Notes under the pieces: generated by a model
The model's database searches: none
What the model saw: only the letters and a program-made list of their open reading frames with translations
What the model was told of the DNA's origin: nothing
NCBI GenBank assembly: GCA_934271265.1
Contig: CAKQRE010000005.1
Location: forward strand, 39,421-103,420
Source of the DNA: an uncultured Clostridia bacterium
Lineage (GTDB): Bacteria > Bacillota > Clostridia > Christensenellales > Borkfalkiaceae
DNA length: 64,000 nucleotides
Reading direction: 5' to 3'
In this document: piece by piece, positions 41,634 through 50,510 of the stretch
Position numbering within the stretch: position 1 is the first letter of the stretch
Layout: each line of letters begins with the position of its first letter
Program-made: the position numbers and the translations under genes

Positions 41634-42623
41634 ATGGAAGCTATCAAAGAAAACAAAAGTCCCGATCTCAAGAAAAAGATCGGGAAATACGCGAAAGAAC
41701 ATTTGTCGGATATTACGTCCGTATTGGGGCTGATCCTTTGCGTCGTCGTCTTTTCGATCACGTCTGACGGCAACCTCTGGAGCCGCTACAACGTGGGGAT
41801 CCTGGTCGAACAGGTCTGCGTGTATGCGGTCATTGCCCTCGGCGCGATCTTCGTTTACGCCATGGGCTATATGGACGTTTCCGTCGGCTCGCAGCTCGGC
41901 GTTTACAGTATTCTGATGATCGCGATCCTGAACGCGACGGGGTCTCTGCTCGCGGCGTTTCTCGTCGTGTTCGCGCTGGCGATGCTCTGCGGCGCGTTCA
42001 ACGGGGCGGTCGCCGTGTTTCTGAAACTGCCTTCGATCGTGACTTCTCTCTTCCTGATGTTCGTTTTCGGCGGGATCCAGTACATCCTGATCGAAAATAC
42101 GGGAAGCAATTCGGTATCCACGACGTACGATATGAGCTTCTTCACGCAGACGTGGGTGATGATCGTCGCCATGGCTGTCGTCGGGGTCATCGTGTTTTAT
42201 CTGTTTAATTTTACGAAACTCGGGAAATATACGAAAGGGATCGGCGCGAACGAACTGACGACTTCGCAATGCGGCGTCAATACCACCGCATGGAAAGTGA
42301 TCGCTTATATGGTGTTCGGCGCCTGCGTGGCGATCGGTTCCGTGTTTCTGCTGGCGAGAACGAAGTCGGCGGGCAAGGGGACGGGTTCCGGCTATGCGAT
42401 GGATATCATGATCTGCCTGATCCTCGGCGGAATGCCTCTTTCGGGAGGAATGAAATCGAAGGTGCGCAGCGCGCTGATCGGCAGCGTGACGTACGTGCTT
42501 CTTTCCAACGGGCTCATCCTTTCGGGGGTGGACATCAAGCTGGTCTATCTGGTGAAAGCAATTATCTTCTTTATCGTTGTGGCGGTGACCTGCCGCGACA
42601 AAAGCGGATATCTGCAAAGATAA
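41634..42623 (+). CDS. Sugar ABC importer permease (RbsC-like), first
   Basis: 329 residues, eight to ten hydrophobic spans. The RbsC/BPD_transp_2 pattern is clear: GAIFVYAMGYMDVSVGSQLGV near residue 65-85 and the coupling region CLILGGMPLSGGMKSKV near 265-280. The N-terminal 30 residues are charged and cytoplasmic. It lies 11 bp after the ATPase gene. Together with the second permease it probably forms a heterodimeric channel. Confidence 0.9.
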   Translation: MEAIKENKSPDLKKKIGKYAKEHLSDITSVLGLILCVVVFSITSDGNLWSRYNVGILVEQVCVYAVIALGAIFVYAMGYMDVSVGSQLGVYSILMIAILNATGSLLAAFLVVFALAMLCGAFNGAVAVFLKLPSIVTSLFLMFVFGGIQYILIENTGSNSVSTTYDMSFFTQTWVMIVAMAVVGVIVFYLFNFTKLGKYTKGIGANELTTSQCGVNTTAWKVIAYMVFGACVAIGSVFLLARTKSAGKGTGSGYAMDIMICLILGGMPLSGGMKSKVRSALIGSVTYVLLSNGLILSGVDIKLVYLVKAIIFFIVVAVTCRDKSGYLQR

Positions 42624-42652
42624 AACTAAAAAGTTGTTCAAGGAGGAAAAAT

Positions 42653-43813
42653 ATGAACAAGTTTTTCAAACGGATCGTTTCTATGGTCGGCGCGCTCGCG
42701 CTGACGGCAGGACTTACCGCTTCGGCGGCGGCGTGCTCGAAGGGCGGCAATTCCGCCACTCTGATCGGCATAGGGCTTTATGAAGATTCCGGCGCGGCGG
42801 TTACCGCGGTGAAAAATTATCTCGGAAGCTTAGAGGACGAACTGAACGTTAAATTCTCGTATACCACGTTGTCTCAGACGGACGAAGCGACGAACAAAAC
42901 AGCCGCGCAGAACATGATCTCGGCGGGCTGCAAGGGCATTATCCTCACGATGGATTCCGCAACTTCTTCCATTCTGGACGAAGCGAAGAAAGCGGGTATT
43001 TACGTGGGCGGCTATCTGAACGATTACAATACGAGTTACGATTCGATCAAAGGAAACCCGAATTTCGTGGGCACCGTCGTGGACGGCAGATACGAAGGGT
43101 TTGCCTGGGGGCGCGAGATCGCGGAACGGATCATAAACGACGGATATAAGACGATCGGTATGGTGAAATTCCCGGCGTTCGCATTCCCGCACCAGAGCGA
43201 AATGGATCAGGCTTTCCGCGAGGAGATCGCCAAGTACAACGAAACGGCGGCAGAGGATAAGAAAATTACCGTAAAAGACACGGTGGAACTGATGTTCCAG
43301 CCTCTCCCGACGACTTATCTCGACGAAAATCCCGATATCGACGCGATCTTCGGTATGTGCGCCGGCGTGCAGTTCATTTATCCCACTCTTGTTTCCGCAA
43401 AGAAAACGAACGTCAAGCTTTATACCGCGGGACTTGTCTGCAACAACGACATTTATGACAATTTCGGTACGAAAGGCAACGCCTGCATACAGGAAATGGT
43501 ATTCAGCAATGCGGAGGCGATCACTTATCCTCTCGTGATGCTTCTCAATAAGATCCGCGGCAACACGTTCTCCGATCAGCCTGCCGAGGCGCAGAGAGTG
43601 GACAGCTCGCAGATGAGGATCACGAGCAGCGAAGAACTGGATTTCTGTCGCGAACATTCTCTTCAGTTTACCGGAAAGGTTTCCGACGCCTTCCTGACCC
43701 CCGCGGAGGTGAAAGCTTTTCTTGCGGAAAACGGAGGCACGCATGAAAAACTCGTGGCGGCGGTGCAGAGCATGTCCGTTGCCGATCTCAAGGCAAAAGT
43801 AAACAAAGGTTAA
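42653..43813 (+). CDS. Sugar ABC importer binding lipoprotein
   Basis: 386 residues. The signal peptide is MNKFFKRIVSMVGALALTAG with a lipobox ending SAAAC, so the protein is membrane anchored. The mature part looks like a periplasmic-binding-protein type 1 (LacI/RbsB-like) fold: NMISAGCKGIILTMDSATSS near the substrate cleft, and DIDAIFGMCAGVQF later. The ligand is unknown; neighbouring hydrolases suggest a rhamnose- or glucose-containing breakdown product. AAGGAGG gives the start; longer frame upstream to 42269 overlaps the permease and is not real. Confidence 0.88.
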   Translation: MNKFFKRIVSMVGALALTAGLTASAAACSKGGNSATLIGIGLYEDSGAAVTAVKNYLGSLEDELNVKFSYTTLSQTDEATNKTAAQNMISAGCKGIILTMDSATSSILDEAKKAGIYVGGYLNDYNTSYDSIKGNPNFVGTVVDGRYEGFAWGREIAERIINDGYKTIGMVKFPAFAFPHQSEMDQAFREEIAKYNETAAEDKKITVKDTVELMFQPLPTTYLDENPDIDAIFGMCAGVQFIYPTLVSAKKTNVKLYTAGLVCNNDIYDNFGTKGNACIQEMVFSNAEAITYPLVMLLNKIRGNTFSDQPAEAQRVDSSQMRITSSEELDFCREHSLQFTGKVSDAFLTPAEVKAFLAENGGTHEKLVAAVQSMSVADLKAKVNKG

Positions 43814-43863
43814 AGGCGGGCAGACGCCCGTCAGCCCGAAAGAAAAAAGGAAAAGGTGTGATC

Positions 43864-44865
43864 ATGATGGGTAAGGGAAAGATTTTAAAGGTCGCGAAAA
43901 ATACCGCGTCGATTCTGGCGTTTCCGCTGCTGATGTTTGCGGCCATGGCGGTTATTACCGCCGCGAAAGGGGTTTCCGGTCTGTATTTTTCCAAAAATAT
44001 GGTAACGCAGGTGATTCTGAACGCTTCGCTTATGACGATCATCGCGCTTGCGATCTATCTTCAGTTCAAAAACGGACGCTTCGACTTTTCCGGCGGCGCG
44101 ACCATGATTCTGTCCGCCGTCATAGCGGGAAACGTTTCTCTGAATGCGGGCGGAAACCCCGTCATGTTCCTGGTTCTTGCCGTTCTGACCGGCATTGCGC
44201 TGAGCCTTCTCACCGCGACGGCTTACGTGTTCAGCCGCGTTCCGATCGTGATCTGCACGATCGGCGTCACGCTGATCTACGAATCGATGACGTATCTGCT
44301 TTATAAAGGGGAAGGGCTTAACATTATATCCGACATCGGGTTTTCTGCGTTCGGCAGACTTCCCGCCGTGTTCGTCCCCCTCGTTCTCGCTCTTGTCGTG
44401 TTTCTCTTCTATTCCTATTTCACGACGGAGGGAAGGAGAAGCAAGCTGCTTGCGGGCAATCAGAAGGTTGCGGTGAACATCGGGATCAGAGAAGAAAAGA
44501 GCGTTTACGTGACTTACCTTTTTGCCGGGATCCTTCTCGGACTTGCGGCGGTGGTTTACGGATCCCGGAATACCGTCGGTCCGCAGGCGAACCTTTCCAC
44601 CAGCGGGATCCTGTTCTCTTACATCGTTCCCGTGTTTATCGGAATGTTCCTCGGCAGCTTTTCCGTCGATGCGATCGGCATCGTGGCGGCGTCGCTCGGA
44701 ATGCAGCTCATGAATTACGGGCTCGATTGCCTCGGGCTCGGCGCGGGCGGCTGGCAGCAGATCATTTTCGGTCTGTTCATGCTCGGGTTCTACGCCTTCT
44801 CGGCGCAGATCGGCAACATTAAAAAATTATTCGCGAAACGCGGAAAGCGGGAACAGTATGCTTGA
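43864..44865 (+). CDS. Sugar ABC importer permease (RbsC-like), second
   Basis: 333 residues with the same BPD_transp_2 architecture as the first permease: LAIYLQFKNGRFDFSGGATM is the ordinary GhhhSVG-type block and GIRRE-like VNIGIREEKSVYVTYLFAG follows. Start options are GTG 43858, ATG 43864 and ATG 43867; AAAAGG 7 bases upstream favours 43864. Its 3' end overlaps the GH3 gene by 8 bp. Confidence 0.9.
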   Translation: MMGKGKILKVAKNTASILAFPLLMFAAMAVITAAKGVSGLYFSKNMVTQVILNASLMTIIALAIYLQFKNGRFDFSGGATMILSAVIAGNVSLNAGGNPVMFLVLAVLTGIALSLLTATAYVFSRVPIVICTIGVTLIYESMTYLLYKGEGLNIISDIGFSAFGRLPAVFVPLVLALVVFLFYSYFTTEGRRSKLLAGNQKVAVNIGIREEKSVYVTYLFAGILLGLAAVVYGSRNTVGPQANLSTSGILFSYIVPVFIGMFLGSFSVDAIGIVAASLGMQLMNYGLDCLGLGAGGWQQIIFGLFMLGFYAFSAQIGNIKKLFAKRGKREQYA

Positions 44866-46555
44866 TTTGAAAACAAAACCTTTCTGTCTTTCGGACAGTG
44901 ATATCAACTGGGTTCAGACGACCGTTGCCGGCATGACGACGGAAGAAAAGATCGGTCAGCTTTTCTGCCTGATCACCTATACCGACGACGAAGGCTATCT
45001 GAAACATCTCGCTTCCGATCTGAAAGTCGGCGGCGTGATGACGAGAACGATGAGTCTCGACGAACTTTGCAATACGGCGGAGCGCCTGCAGAAAAACGCA
45101 AAGATCCCTCTTCTCGTTTCCGCCAATCTCGAAGCGGGGCTCAATCAGGCGTGCCTGAGCGGCACGAGGGTAGGTTGCGAACTCGGGATCGCCGCGACGA
45201 ACGACCCCCGCTATGCGAGGGAACTCGCCCGCGTGATCGGAGAAGAGGCTTCCGCGCTCGGCATCAACTGGTCGTTCGCTCCGATTATCGACATCGATTA
45301 CAACTTCCGTAACCCCATTACCAATACGAGAACGTTCGGTTCCGATCCGGAAAAGGTCGCGGCGTTCGGCAAAGCGTACGTCGAGGAGTTGCAGAAATAC
45401 GATATCGCAGCCTCGATCAAACATTTCCCCGGAGACGGCGTGGACGAGAGAGATCAGCACCTTCTCGCTTCCGTCAACACTTTATCCTGCGAGGAATGGG
45501 ACAAAACTTTCGGTTACGTTTACAAGACCTGTATCGACGCCGGCTCGAAAGCGGTGATGGTGGGGCATATCATGCAACCTGCCTATTCCAAAGCCCTGAA
45601 TCCCGCCCTGAAAGACGAAGAGATCATGCCCGGGCTGATTGCTCCCGAACTTTTAAACGGGTTGCTCCGCGGGAAACTCGGCTTCAACGGACTGATCGTG
45701 ACCGATTCTTCCACCATGGCGGGAATGGGCACCGTGATGCCGAGAAAGGACGCCGTTCCTCTCACGATCGCCGCCGGTTGCGATATGTTCCTCTTTACGA
45801 AAAATCTCGAGGAAGACTTCGCCTTCATGACGGACGGCGTGAGAAACGGCGTGATCACGAAAGAGCGGCTGGACGAAGCCGTCACGCGGATCCTCGCGCT
45901 GAAAGCTTCGCTGAAACTGCACAAAAAGAACAATATTCCCGACAGGGAAAAGGCGAGAGCGATCGTCGGATGCGCGGATCATATTGCGGCGGAACGCGAA
46001 GTGGCGGATAAAAGCATTACCCTCGTCAAGGAAGAAAAAGGCGTTCTTCCGATCTCGCCCGAAAAATACAAACGGATCCTCGTTTATAAGAAAGAGGGCG
46101 GAAAGAGCGCGTTCGGCGGCGGCAGCACAACGGGTGCGCCGGACGCTTTCGTAGAAATGCTGAAGAAAGAAGGGTTCGACGTTACCGTGTTCGTGCCGGA
46201 CGGCGGTTGGGAAGGCATGGCGAAACCGGTGAAGGAGATCATCGAAAATTACGATCTTATCCTTTACCTCGTTTCGATGGCGACGAAATCCAATCAGACG
46301 GTCGTTCGCATCGAGTGGGCGGAGCCGATGGGCGCCGATTGTCCCGTGTATACCACGAGCGTCCCGACGATCGCGATCTCGCTGGAAAACCCCTATCACC
46401 TGATCGATATGCCGAGGGTGAAAACGTATATCAACACCTACGGCGGCACGACGGAGATCTTAAAGGCGCTGATGGGAAAACTGCTCGGCAAAAGTAAATT
46501 TACGGGCGTTTCGCCCGTGGACGCGTTCTGCGGAAAATGGGATACGAGATTATGA
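44858..46555 (+). CDS. Glycoside hydrolase family 3 protein
   Basis: 565 residues, cytoplasmic (no signal peptide). The N-terminal TIM barrel carries KHFPGDG at residues 188-194 followed by a His (NagZ-like KHFPGHG-H arrangement). The probable nucleophile is D283 in IVTDSSTMAGM. A C-terminal alpha/beta sandwich follows, lacking a fibronectin domain. This fits beta-N-acetylhexosaminidase or beta-glucosidase type GH3; the exact sugar is unknown. Co-location with the ABC importer and GH78 suggests it cuts the imported oligosaccharide. Confidence 0.88.
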   Translation: MLDLKTKPFCLSDSDINWVQTTVAGMTTEEKIGQLFCLITYTDDEGYLKHLASDLKVGGVMTRTMSLDELCNTAERLQKNAKIPLLVSANLEAGLNQACLSGTRVGCELGIAATNDPRYARELARVIGEEASALGINWSFAPIIDIDYNFRNPITNTRTFGSDPEKVAAFGKAYVEELQKYDIAASIKHFPGDGVDERDQHLLASVNTLSCEEWDKTFGYVYKTCIDAGSKAVMVGHIMQPAYSKALNPALKDEEIMPGLIAPELLNGLLRGKLGFNGLIVTDSSTMAGMGTVMPRKDAVPLTIAAGCDMFLFTKNLEEDFAFMTDGVRNGVITKERLDEAVTRILALKASLKLHKKNNIPDREKARAIVGCADHIAAEREVADKSITLVKEEKGVLPISPEKYKRILVYKKEGGKSAFGGGSTTGAPDAFVEMLKKEGFDVTVFVPDGGWEGMAKPVKEIIENYDLILYLVSMATKSNQTVVRIEWAEPMGADCPVYTTSVPTIAISLENPYHLIDMPRVKTYINTYGGTTEILKALMGKLLGKSKFTGVSPVDAFCGKWDTRL

Positions 46556-49230
46556 CGAGAATTTACGATTTCAGGATCAACGGCACGGAGAGAACGCTCG
46601 GGGTCGCCCCCGAAAACGTCATGTTCTCCTGGAAAGCGGACAGAGGGGAAAGATTCGATCTTTCCCTTTTTTGCGAGGGAGAGAAAAAGGCGGAGTTTTC
46701 TTCTCTTACCCTACGGGAAAGTATTGCGTTCTATCCCGATTTTTCTTTCGGATACGGGAAGGAATACGTTGCTTCGGTAAAAAACGAATACGGCGACCGC
46801 GCGGGTATCGCTTTCGGCACGGCGGAGAAACTCTGCGGGAAATGGCTCGTTACGAAAAAAGAGCATCCCGTTTTCCGCAAGACGTTCGATCGCCCGGATA
46901 ACTGCCGCAAGGCGCATCTCACGATAGCCGCCCTCGGTTTATACGTTCCTTATCTGAACGGCGTGCGCCTCGGGGAAAATTATCTTGCGCCCGGCATGAA
47001 CGATTACGACGACTGCGTGCGCTATCAGACTTACGATTTAAGCGGGCTGAAAGAAAAAGACAACGTGCTCGAGGTGTTCGTGGGAAACGGCTGGTATAAA
47101 GGGCGGTTCGGGATCGACGGGCACGGCGATAAAACGTGGGGAGACGATTTCTGCCTGAATGCGGAGATTTTTCTTTACGGAGACGCTCTCGTCCGTATTC
47201 CCTCGGACGGAACATGGCTCGTTTCGGCGGGCAAAGTGACGGCGAGCGGCATTTACGACGGCGAGATCCGGGACGATACTCGCGAACTTTCCTTCGACAA
47301 GGCGAAGGTCGGGAGAAAGAATTTCCGTCTCGTTCCGGAGAATTCCCCGCAGATCACCGTTTACGAAGAGGGGAAAGGGGAACTTATCGTGACGCCGAAA
47401 GGAGAAAACGTCATCGATTTTCATCAGAACGCCTCGGGGATCGTGCGCTTTTGCAGCCGGCTGAAAAAGGGCGAAAAGATCCGCCTGCAATTCGGCGAAG
47501 TCCTGCAAAACGGGTGTTTTTACCGGGAGAATCTTCGTACGGCGAAAGCGGAGTACGTTTACGTGTCCGACGGAGAAGAGAAGGAGATCGAACCGCTGTT
47601 TACCTTTTACGGATTCCGCTATATGAAAGTGGAATGCGAAGGAGAGTGGGCGACGGAGGATTTCACCGCGCGCTATCTTTCAAGCGAGATGAAAAATACA
47701 CTTTTCTTCCGGACGGACAACCCTTTGCTCAACCGCCTGATCGAAAACGTGCGGCGGGGGCAGAGAAGCAATTTTCTGGACGTTCCCACCGATTGTCCTC
47801 AGCGGGACGAAAGGCTCGGCTGGACGGCGGATACGCAGGTGTTTGCCCCGACGGCATGTTATAACGGAAACGCTTACGCCTTTTACAAAAAGTATATCCG
47901 CGACCTGACGTACGATCAGCAGACTTATTATCACGGAGATTTTCCGATGTATTCCCCTTCGTTGAAAGGGTGCGCGGGACCGGGCGGCGCCGTCTGGGCG
48001 GATGCGGGCGTGTTCGTTCCGTGGACGGTCTATCGGTATTACGGCGATAAAAAGTTGCTGAAAGAAAATTATCCCTCGATGAAAACGTACGTCGATAAGC
48101 TGATCGCGGGAGACGAAGAGCGCGGGGACGGACACATTTTAAAACAGCCGTTTACCTTCGGGGACTGGCTCGCGCAGGACGGAATTTGTCCGCAAAGCCT
48201 TCGCGGCGGCACGGACGACGATTACATCCGTTCGGCATATTATTATCGCGTCGTCCGTATTCTGGCGGAAGCGGGAAGAGAACTCGGGCTTTCCGAGGCG
48301 GAAGGATACGAAAAATTGTCCGCGGAGATACTGTCGGCGATCCGGAAGGAATATTTTACCGATACGGGGCGGCTTGCGCTCGATACGCAGGCGGCTTACG
48401 TAGTCGCGCTCGCGTTCGGGCTTTATACCGATCGTCAAAAGGTCGTAAACGGTTTCCGCGAACGGTTGAAAAAAGATCTTTACCGCATAAAATGCGGCTT
48501 TGTCGGCGGACCCGTGGCGGTGCGGACGATGTTCGGCTGCGGTATGGAAGAAGAAGGGTTGCGCATGCTGTTCAACCGCAGATATCCCGGGTGGTTTCAT
48601 GAGATCGAACTCGGCGCGACGACCGTCTGGGAACGCTGGAATTCTCTGGACGAAAAGGGGAATATCACGGGCACTTCGATGAATTCTCTCAACCATTACG
48701 CTTACGGCGCGGTGGCGGAAGGCGTTTACGCCTATATCGGCGGAATTTCTCCCGCGGGCGTCGGCTGGGAAAAGGCGAGGATCGCCCCCGTGCTTTCCGC
48801 ACACGTAAAACAGTGCGACATGCGTTTCGATTCTCCTTACGGGGCGTATGCCTGCCGTTACCGGATCGACGGTAATTCCGTCCGGTTCGAAATCACCGTT
48901 CCCCACGGGTGTTCGGCAAACATTCTTCTTCCCCTTTCCGGGAAAGAGGAGTTTGTTCTGACGGAAGGCTCTTACGAATATGAATACGATCTCTCGGAAG
49001 ATATCCTTCATCCGTATAACGAACACACCAAACTTTGCGATCTTCTTGAAAACGAAAAGGCGAGGGAACTTCTGAGGGAATGTCTCCCCGGAACGTACGC
49101 TTTCGTAACGGGCGAGAACGAAGAGTTTCTCGTGATGTGCCTTGCGGAGATGACGTATCTTCCCATGTTCGCCGTCTCGAAGGAAGGTTATGCAAAGTTT
49201 TGCGAAAAAGCCCGCAAGATCGGAGCGTAA
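46552..49230 (+). CDS. GH78 alpha-L-rhamnosidase
   Basis: 892 residues, intracellular. N-terminal beta-sandwich domains (KTFDRPDNCRKAHLTIAALGLYVPYLNG is the conserved substrate-binding sandwich) are followed by the (alpha/alpha)6 barrel with DVPTDCPQRDERLGWTAD (about residues 408-426) and the distal acidic motif GATTVWERWNS, and a C-terminal sandwich. These are the standard GH78 landmarks. The ATGA overlap with the GH3 gene points to coupled translation; an upstream in-frame ATG at 46537 is possible. The last gene of the ABC-hydrolase operon. Confidence 0.92.
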   Translation: MTRIYDFRINGTERTLGVAPENVMFSWKADRGERFDLSLFCEGEKKAEFSSLTLRESIAFYPDFSFGYGKEYVASVKNEYGDRAGIAFGTAEKLCGKWLVTKKEHPVFRKTFDRPDNCRKAHLTIAALGLYVPYLNGVRLGENYLAPGMNDYDDCVRYQTYDLSGLKEKDNVLEVFVGNGWYKGRFGIDGHGDKTWGDDFCLNAEIFLYGDALVRIPSDGTWLVSAGKVTASGIYDGEIRDDTRELSFDKAKVGRKNFRLVPENSPQITVYEEGKGELIVTPKGENVIDFHQNASGIVRFCSRLKKGEKIRLQFGEVLQNGCFYRENLRTAKAEYVYVSDGEEKEIEPLFTFYGFRYMKVECEGEWATEDFTARYLSSEMKNTLFFRTDNPLLNRLIENVRRGQRSNFLDVPTDCPQRDERLGWTADTQVFAPTACYNGNAYAFYKKYIRDLTYDQQTYYHGDFPMYSPSLKGCAGPGGAVWADAGVFVPWTVYRYYGDKKLLKENYPSMKTYVDKLIAGDEERGDGHILKQPFTFGDWLAQDGICPQSLRGGTDDDYIRSAYYYRVVRILAEAGRELGLSEAEGYEKLSAEILSAIRKEYFTDTGRLALDTQAAYVVALAFGLYTDRQKVVNGFRERLKKDLYRIKCGFVGGPVAVRTMFGCGMEEEGLRMLFNRRYPGWFHEIELGATTVWERWNSLDEKGNITGTSMNSLNHYAYGAVAEGVYAYIGGISPAGVGWEKARIAPVLSAHVKQCDMRFDSPYGAYACRYRIDGNSVRFEITVPHGCSANILLPLSGKEEFVLTEGSYEYEYDLSEDILHPYNEHTKLCDLLENEKARELLRECLPGTYAFVTGENEEFLVMCLAEMTYLPMFAVSKEGYAKFCEKARKIGA

Positions 49231-49253
49231 AATGATTTATAAACAAAATCTGC

Positions 49254-49282
49254 GCCGATAAGTCGATTAACGGCGTATTATA
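49254..49282 (+). repeat. Intergenic repeat, TATAAGTCGATTAA family (copy l)
   Basis: CCGATAAGTCGATTAACGGC, where CGCCG and CGGCG pair to make a small hairpin, followed by TATAAGCCTATG. Confidence 0.62.
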
Positions 49283-49302
49283 AGCCTATGCTTATTTCGG
49301 CG

Positions 49303-49330
49303 AAAAACCGCACTTTCGGGTGCGGTTTTT
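49303..49330. terminator. Bidirectional terminator after GH78
   Basis: Perfect 11-bp stem (AAAAACCGCAC / GTGCGGTTTTT) with a 6-base loop. It ends GH78 on one strand and directly follows the response-regulator remnant on the other. Confidence 0.88.
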
Positions 49331-49341
49331 CGTTTGAGTGT

Positions 49342-49401
49342 TTATGAGGAGAATACGGCGTCGGAAAGATCTTTTTCGTCCTCTGCGAGTAACAATCTCA
49401 T
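49342..49401 (-). pseudogene. Remnant of a response regulator receiver domain (first 19 codons)
   Basis: The minus strand reads MRLLLAEDEKDLSDAVFSS then stop, with CGGAGG before the ATG. MRLLLxEDEkdL is the start of OmpR-type response regulators, including the acidic pair that binds Mg2+; the rest of the gene is absent and the terminator at 49303-49330 follows. I read this as a truncated remnant. A very short leader peptide that resembles one by chance is the alternative. Confidence 0.5.
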
Positions 49402-49468
49402 AGGATAGCCTCCGTGTTCTTTTATGTACAGGATATTCCGTAAACCTATCTTTTCTCTGTCGTTTCGC

Positions 49469-49497
49469 TTGCTTTTTCTTCCGGAAAGGAATACAAT
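49469..49497 (+). promoter_or_regulatory. Promoter of the abrB-ABC operon
   Basis: TTGCTT (49469-49474), 17-bp spacer, TACAAT (49492-49497). Confidence 0.7.
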
Positions 49498-49501
49498 ATA
49501 A

Positions 49502-49528
49502 GTAAGAAAAGTAAGAAAGGTAAGATAA
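49502..49528 (+). repeat. Three tandem 9-bp repeats in the abrB leader
   Basis: GTAAGAAAA, GTAAGAAAG, GTAAGATAA occupy the whole leader between the transcription start and the ATG at 49531; the middle copy doubles as the ribosome-binding site. Confidence 0.65.
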
Positions 49529-49530
49529 AA

Positions 49531-49797
49531 ATGAAAAACGAAACGGGTAAATATATCTGGACGGCAAAGGTGAGCAACAAGGGGCAGATCGTGATCCCGA
49601 AAGAGGCGCGCGACGTGTTCGGTATTTCCGAAGGCGATACGCTTATCCTGTTCGGCGATACGGAAAAAGGGATCGCGATCGCGAAGTATAACGATTACCT
49701 GAAATTTGCGGAAGCGATCTTCCGTGCGGGGCGGGAAGAGGAAAATAAAAACAAAGGCGAAAAGAAAAGCGAAAACAAAGAGAGGGAAGAGAAATGA
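49531..49797 (+). CDS. AbrB/SpoVT-type transcription regulator
   Basis: 88 residues. The N-terminal half is a swapped-hairpin AbrB DNA-binding domain (AKVSNKGQIVIPKEARDVFGISEGDTLILFGD). The C-terminal 35 residues are a highly charged Lys/Glu tail. Such small regulators often precede ABC exporter genes in Clostridia and probably autoregulate. The ATGA overlap with the ATPase gene shows coupling. The 9-bp repeats in the leader are candidate binding sites. Confidence 0.88.
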   Translation: MKNETGKYIWTAKVSNKGQIVIPKEARDVFGISEGDTLILFGDTEKGIAIAKYNDYLKFAEAIFRAGREEENKNKGEKKSENKEREEK

Positions 49798-50510
49798 TCG
49801 GAATCGCGGAGCTTACGAAGCGGTACGGAAAACTGATCGCCGTCGACCGCGTTTCGCTCGAGGTTCGGGAAGGAGAGTGTTTTGCCCTTCTCGGGCTGAA
49901 CGGGGCGGGAAAAACAACGCTGATCGATATGCTTTCCACGCAGGTGAAACCGAGCGGCGGCAATGCGACGATCTGCGGGTATGATCTTCTTTCTCAGACG
50001 AAGGAGATCAGAAAGATCGTGAATATTTCCCCGCAGGAAAGCGCGTTTGCGGGCAACCTGACCGTACGCGAGAATCTGAAGCTGATCGCCGACCTTTACG
50101 ATCTCGACCGGAAGGAGGAAAGGATAGCCGATGCGATCGGAACGTTCGGCTTAAAGGAAAAAGAGAATACGAGGTGCAAAAAACTCAGCGGCGGACAGCA
50201 ACGGCGGCTCAGCATCGCCCTTGCTCTGCTGACGGAACCGAAGGTTCTTTTTCTCGACGAGCCAACCCTCGGGCTGGACGTGAAAGGGAGAAGAAAGCTG
50301 TGGGAGATCGTCGAGGGGCTGAAGGGGAAGATAACGATTTTTCTTACGACGCATTATCTGGAAGAGGTGGAGTACCTTGCCGATCGCGCCGCCGTGATCG
50401 CGAAGGGGAAGATCCGCGCCGTGGGGACGGTTGCGGATCTGAAAGAACAAGCGGGGAAACAAACGCTCGAAGAGGCGTTCCTTTCGCTTACCGGGGAGGA
50501 AGAAGAATGA
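49794..50510 (+). CDS. ABC transporter ATPase (exporter type)
   Basis: 238 residues. Walker A GLNGAGKTT, Q-loop SPQESAF, signature LSGGQQRRLSIA, Walker B VLFLDEPTLGLD and an H-loop in FLTTHYLEE, all intact. Close to the DrrA/CcmA-like ATPases of drug or polyketide exporters. It works with the permease encoded next, whose ATG overlaps its stop codon. Confidence 0.93.
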   Translation: MIGIAELTKRYGKLIAVDRVSLEVREGECFALLGLNGAGKTTLIDMLSTQVKPSGGNATICGYDLLSQTKEIRKIVNISPQESAFAGNLTVRENLKLIADLYDLDRKEERIADAIGTFGLKEKENTRCKKLSGGQQRRLSIALALLTEPKVLFLDEPTLGLDVKGRRKLWEIVEGLKGKITIFLTTHYLEEVEYLADRAAVIAKGKIRAVGTVADLKEQAGKQTLEEAFLSLTGEEEE

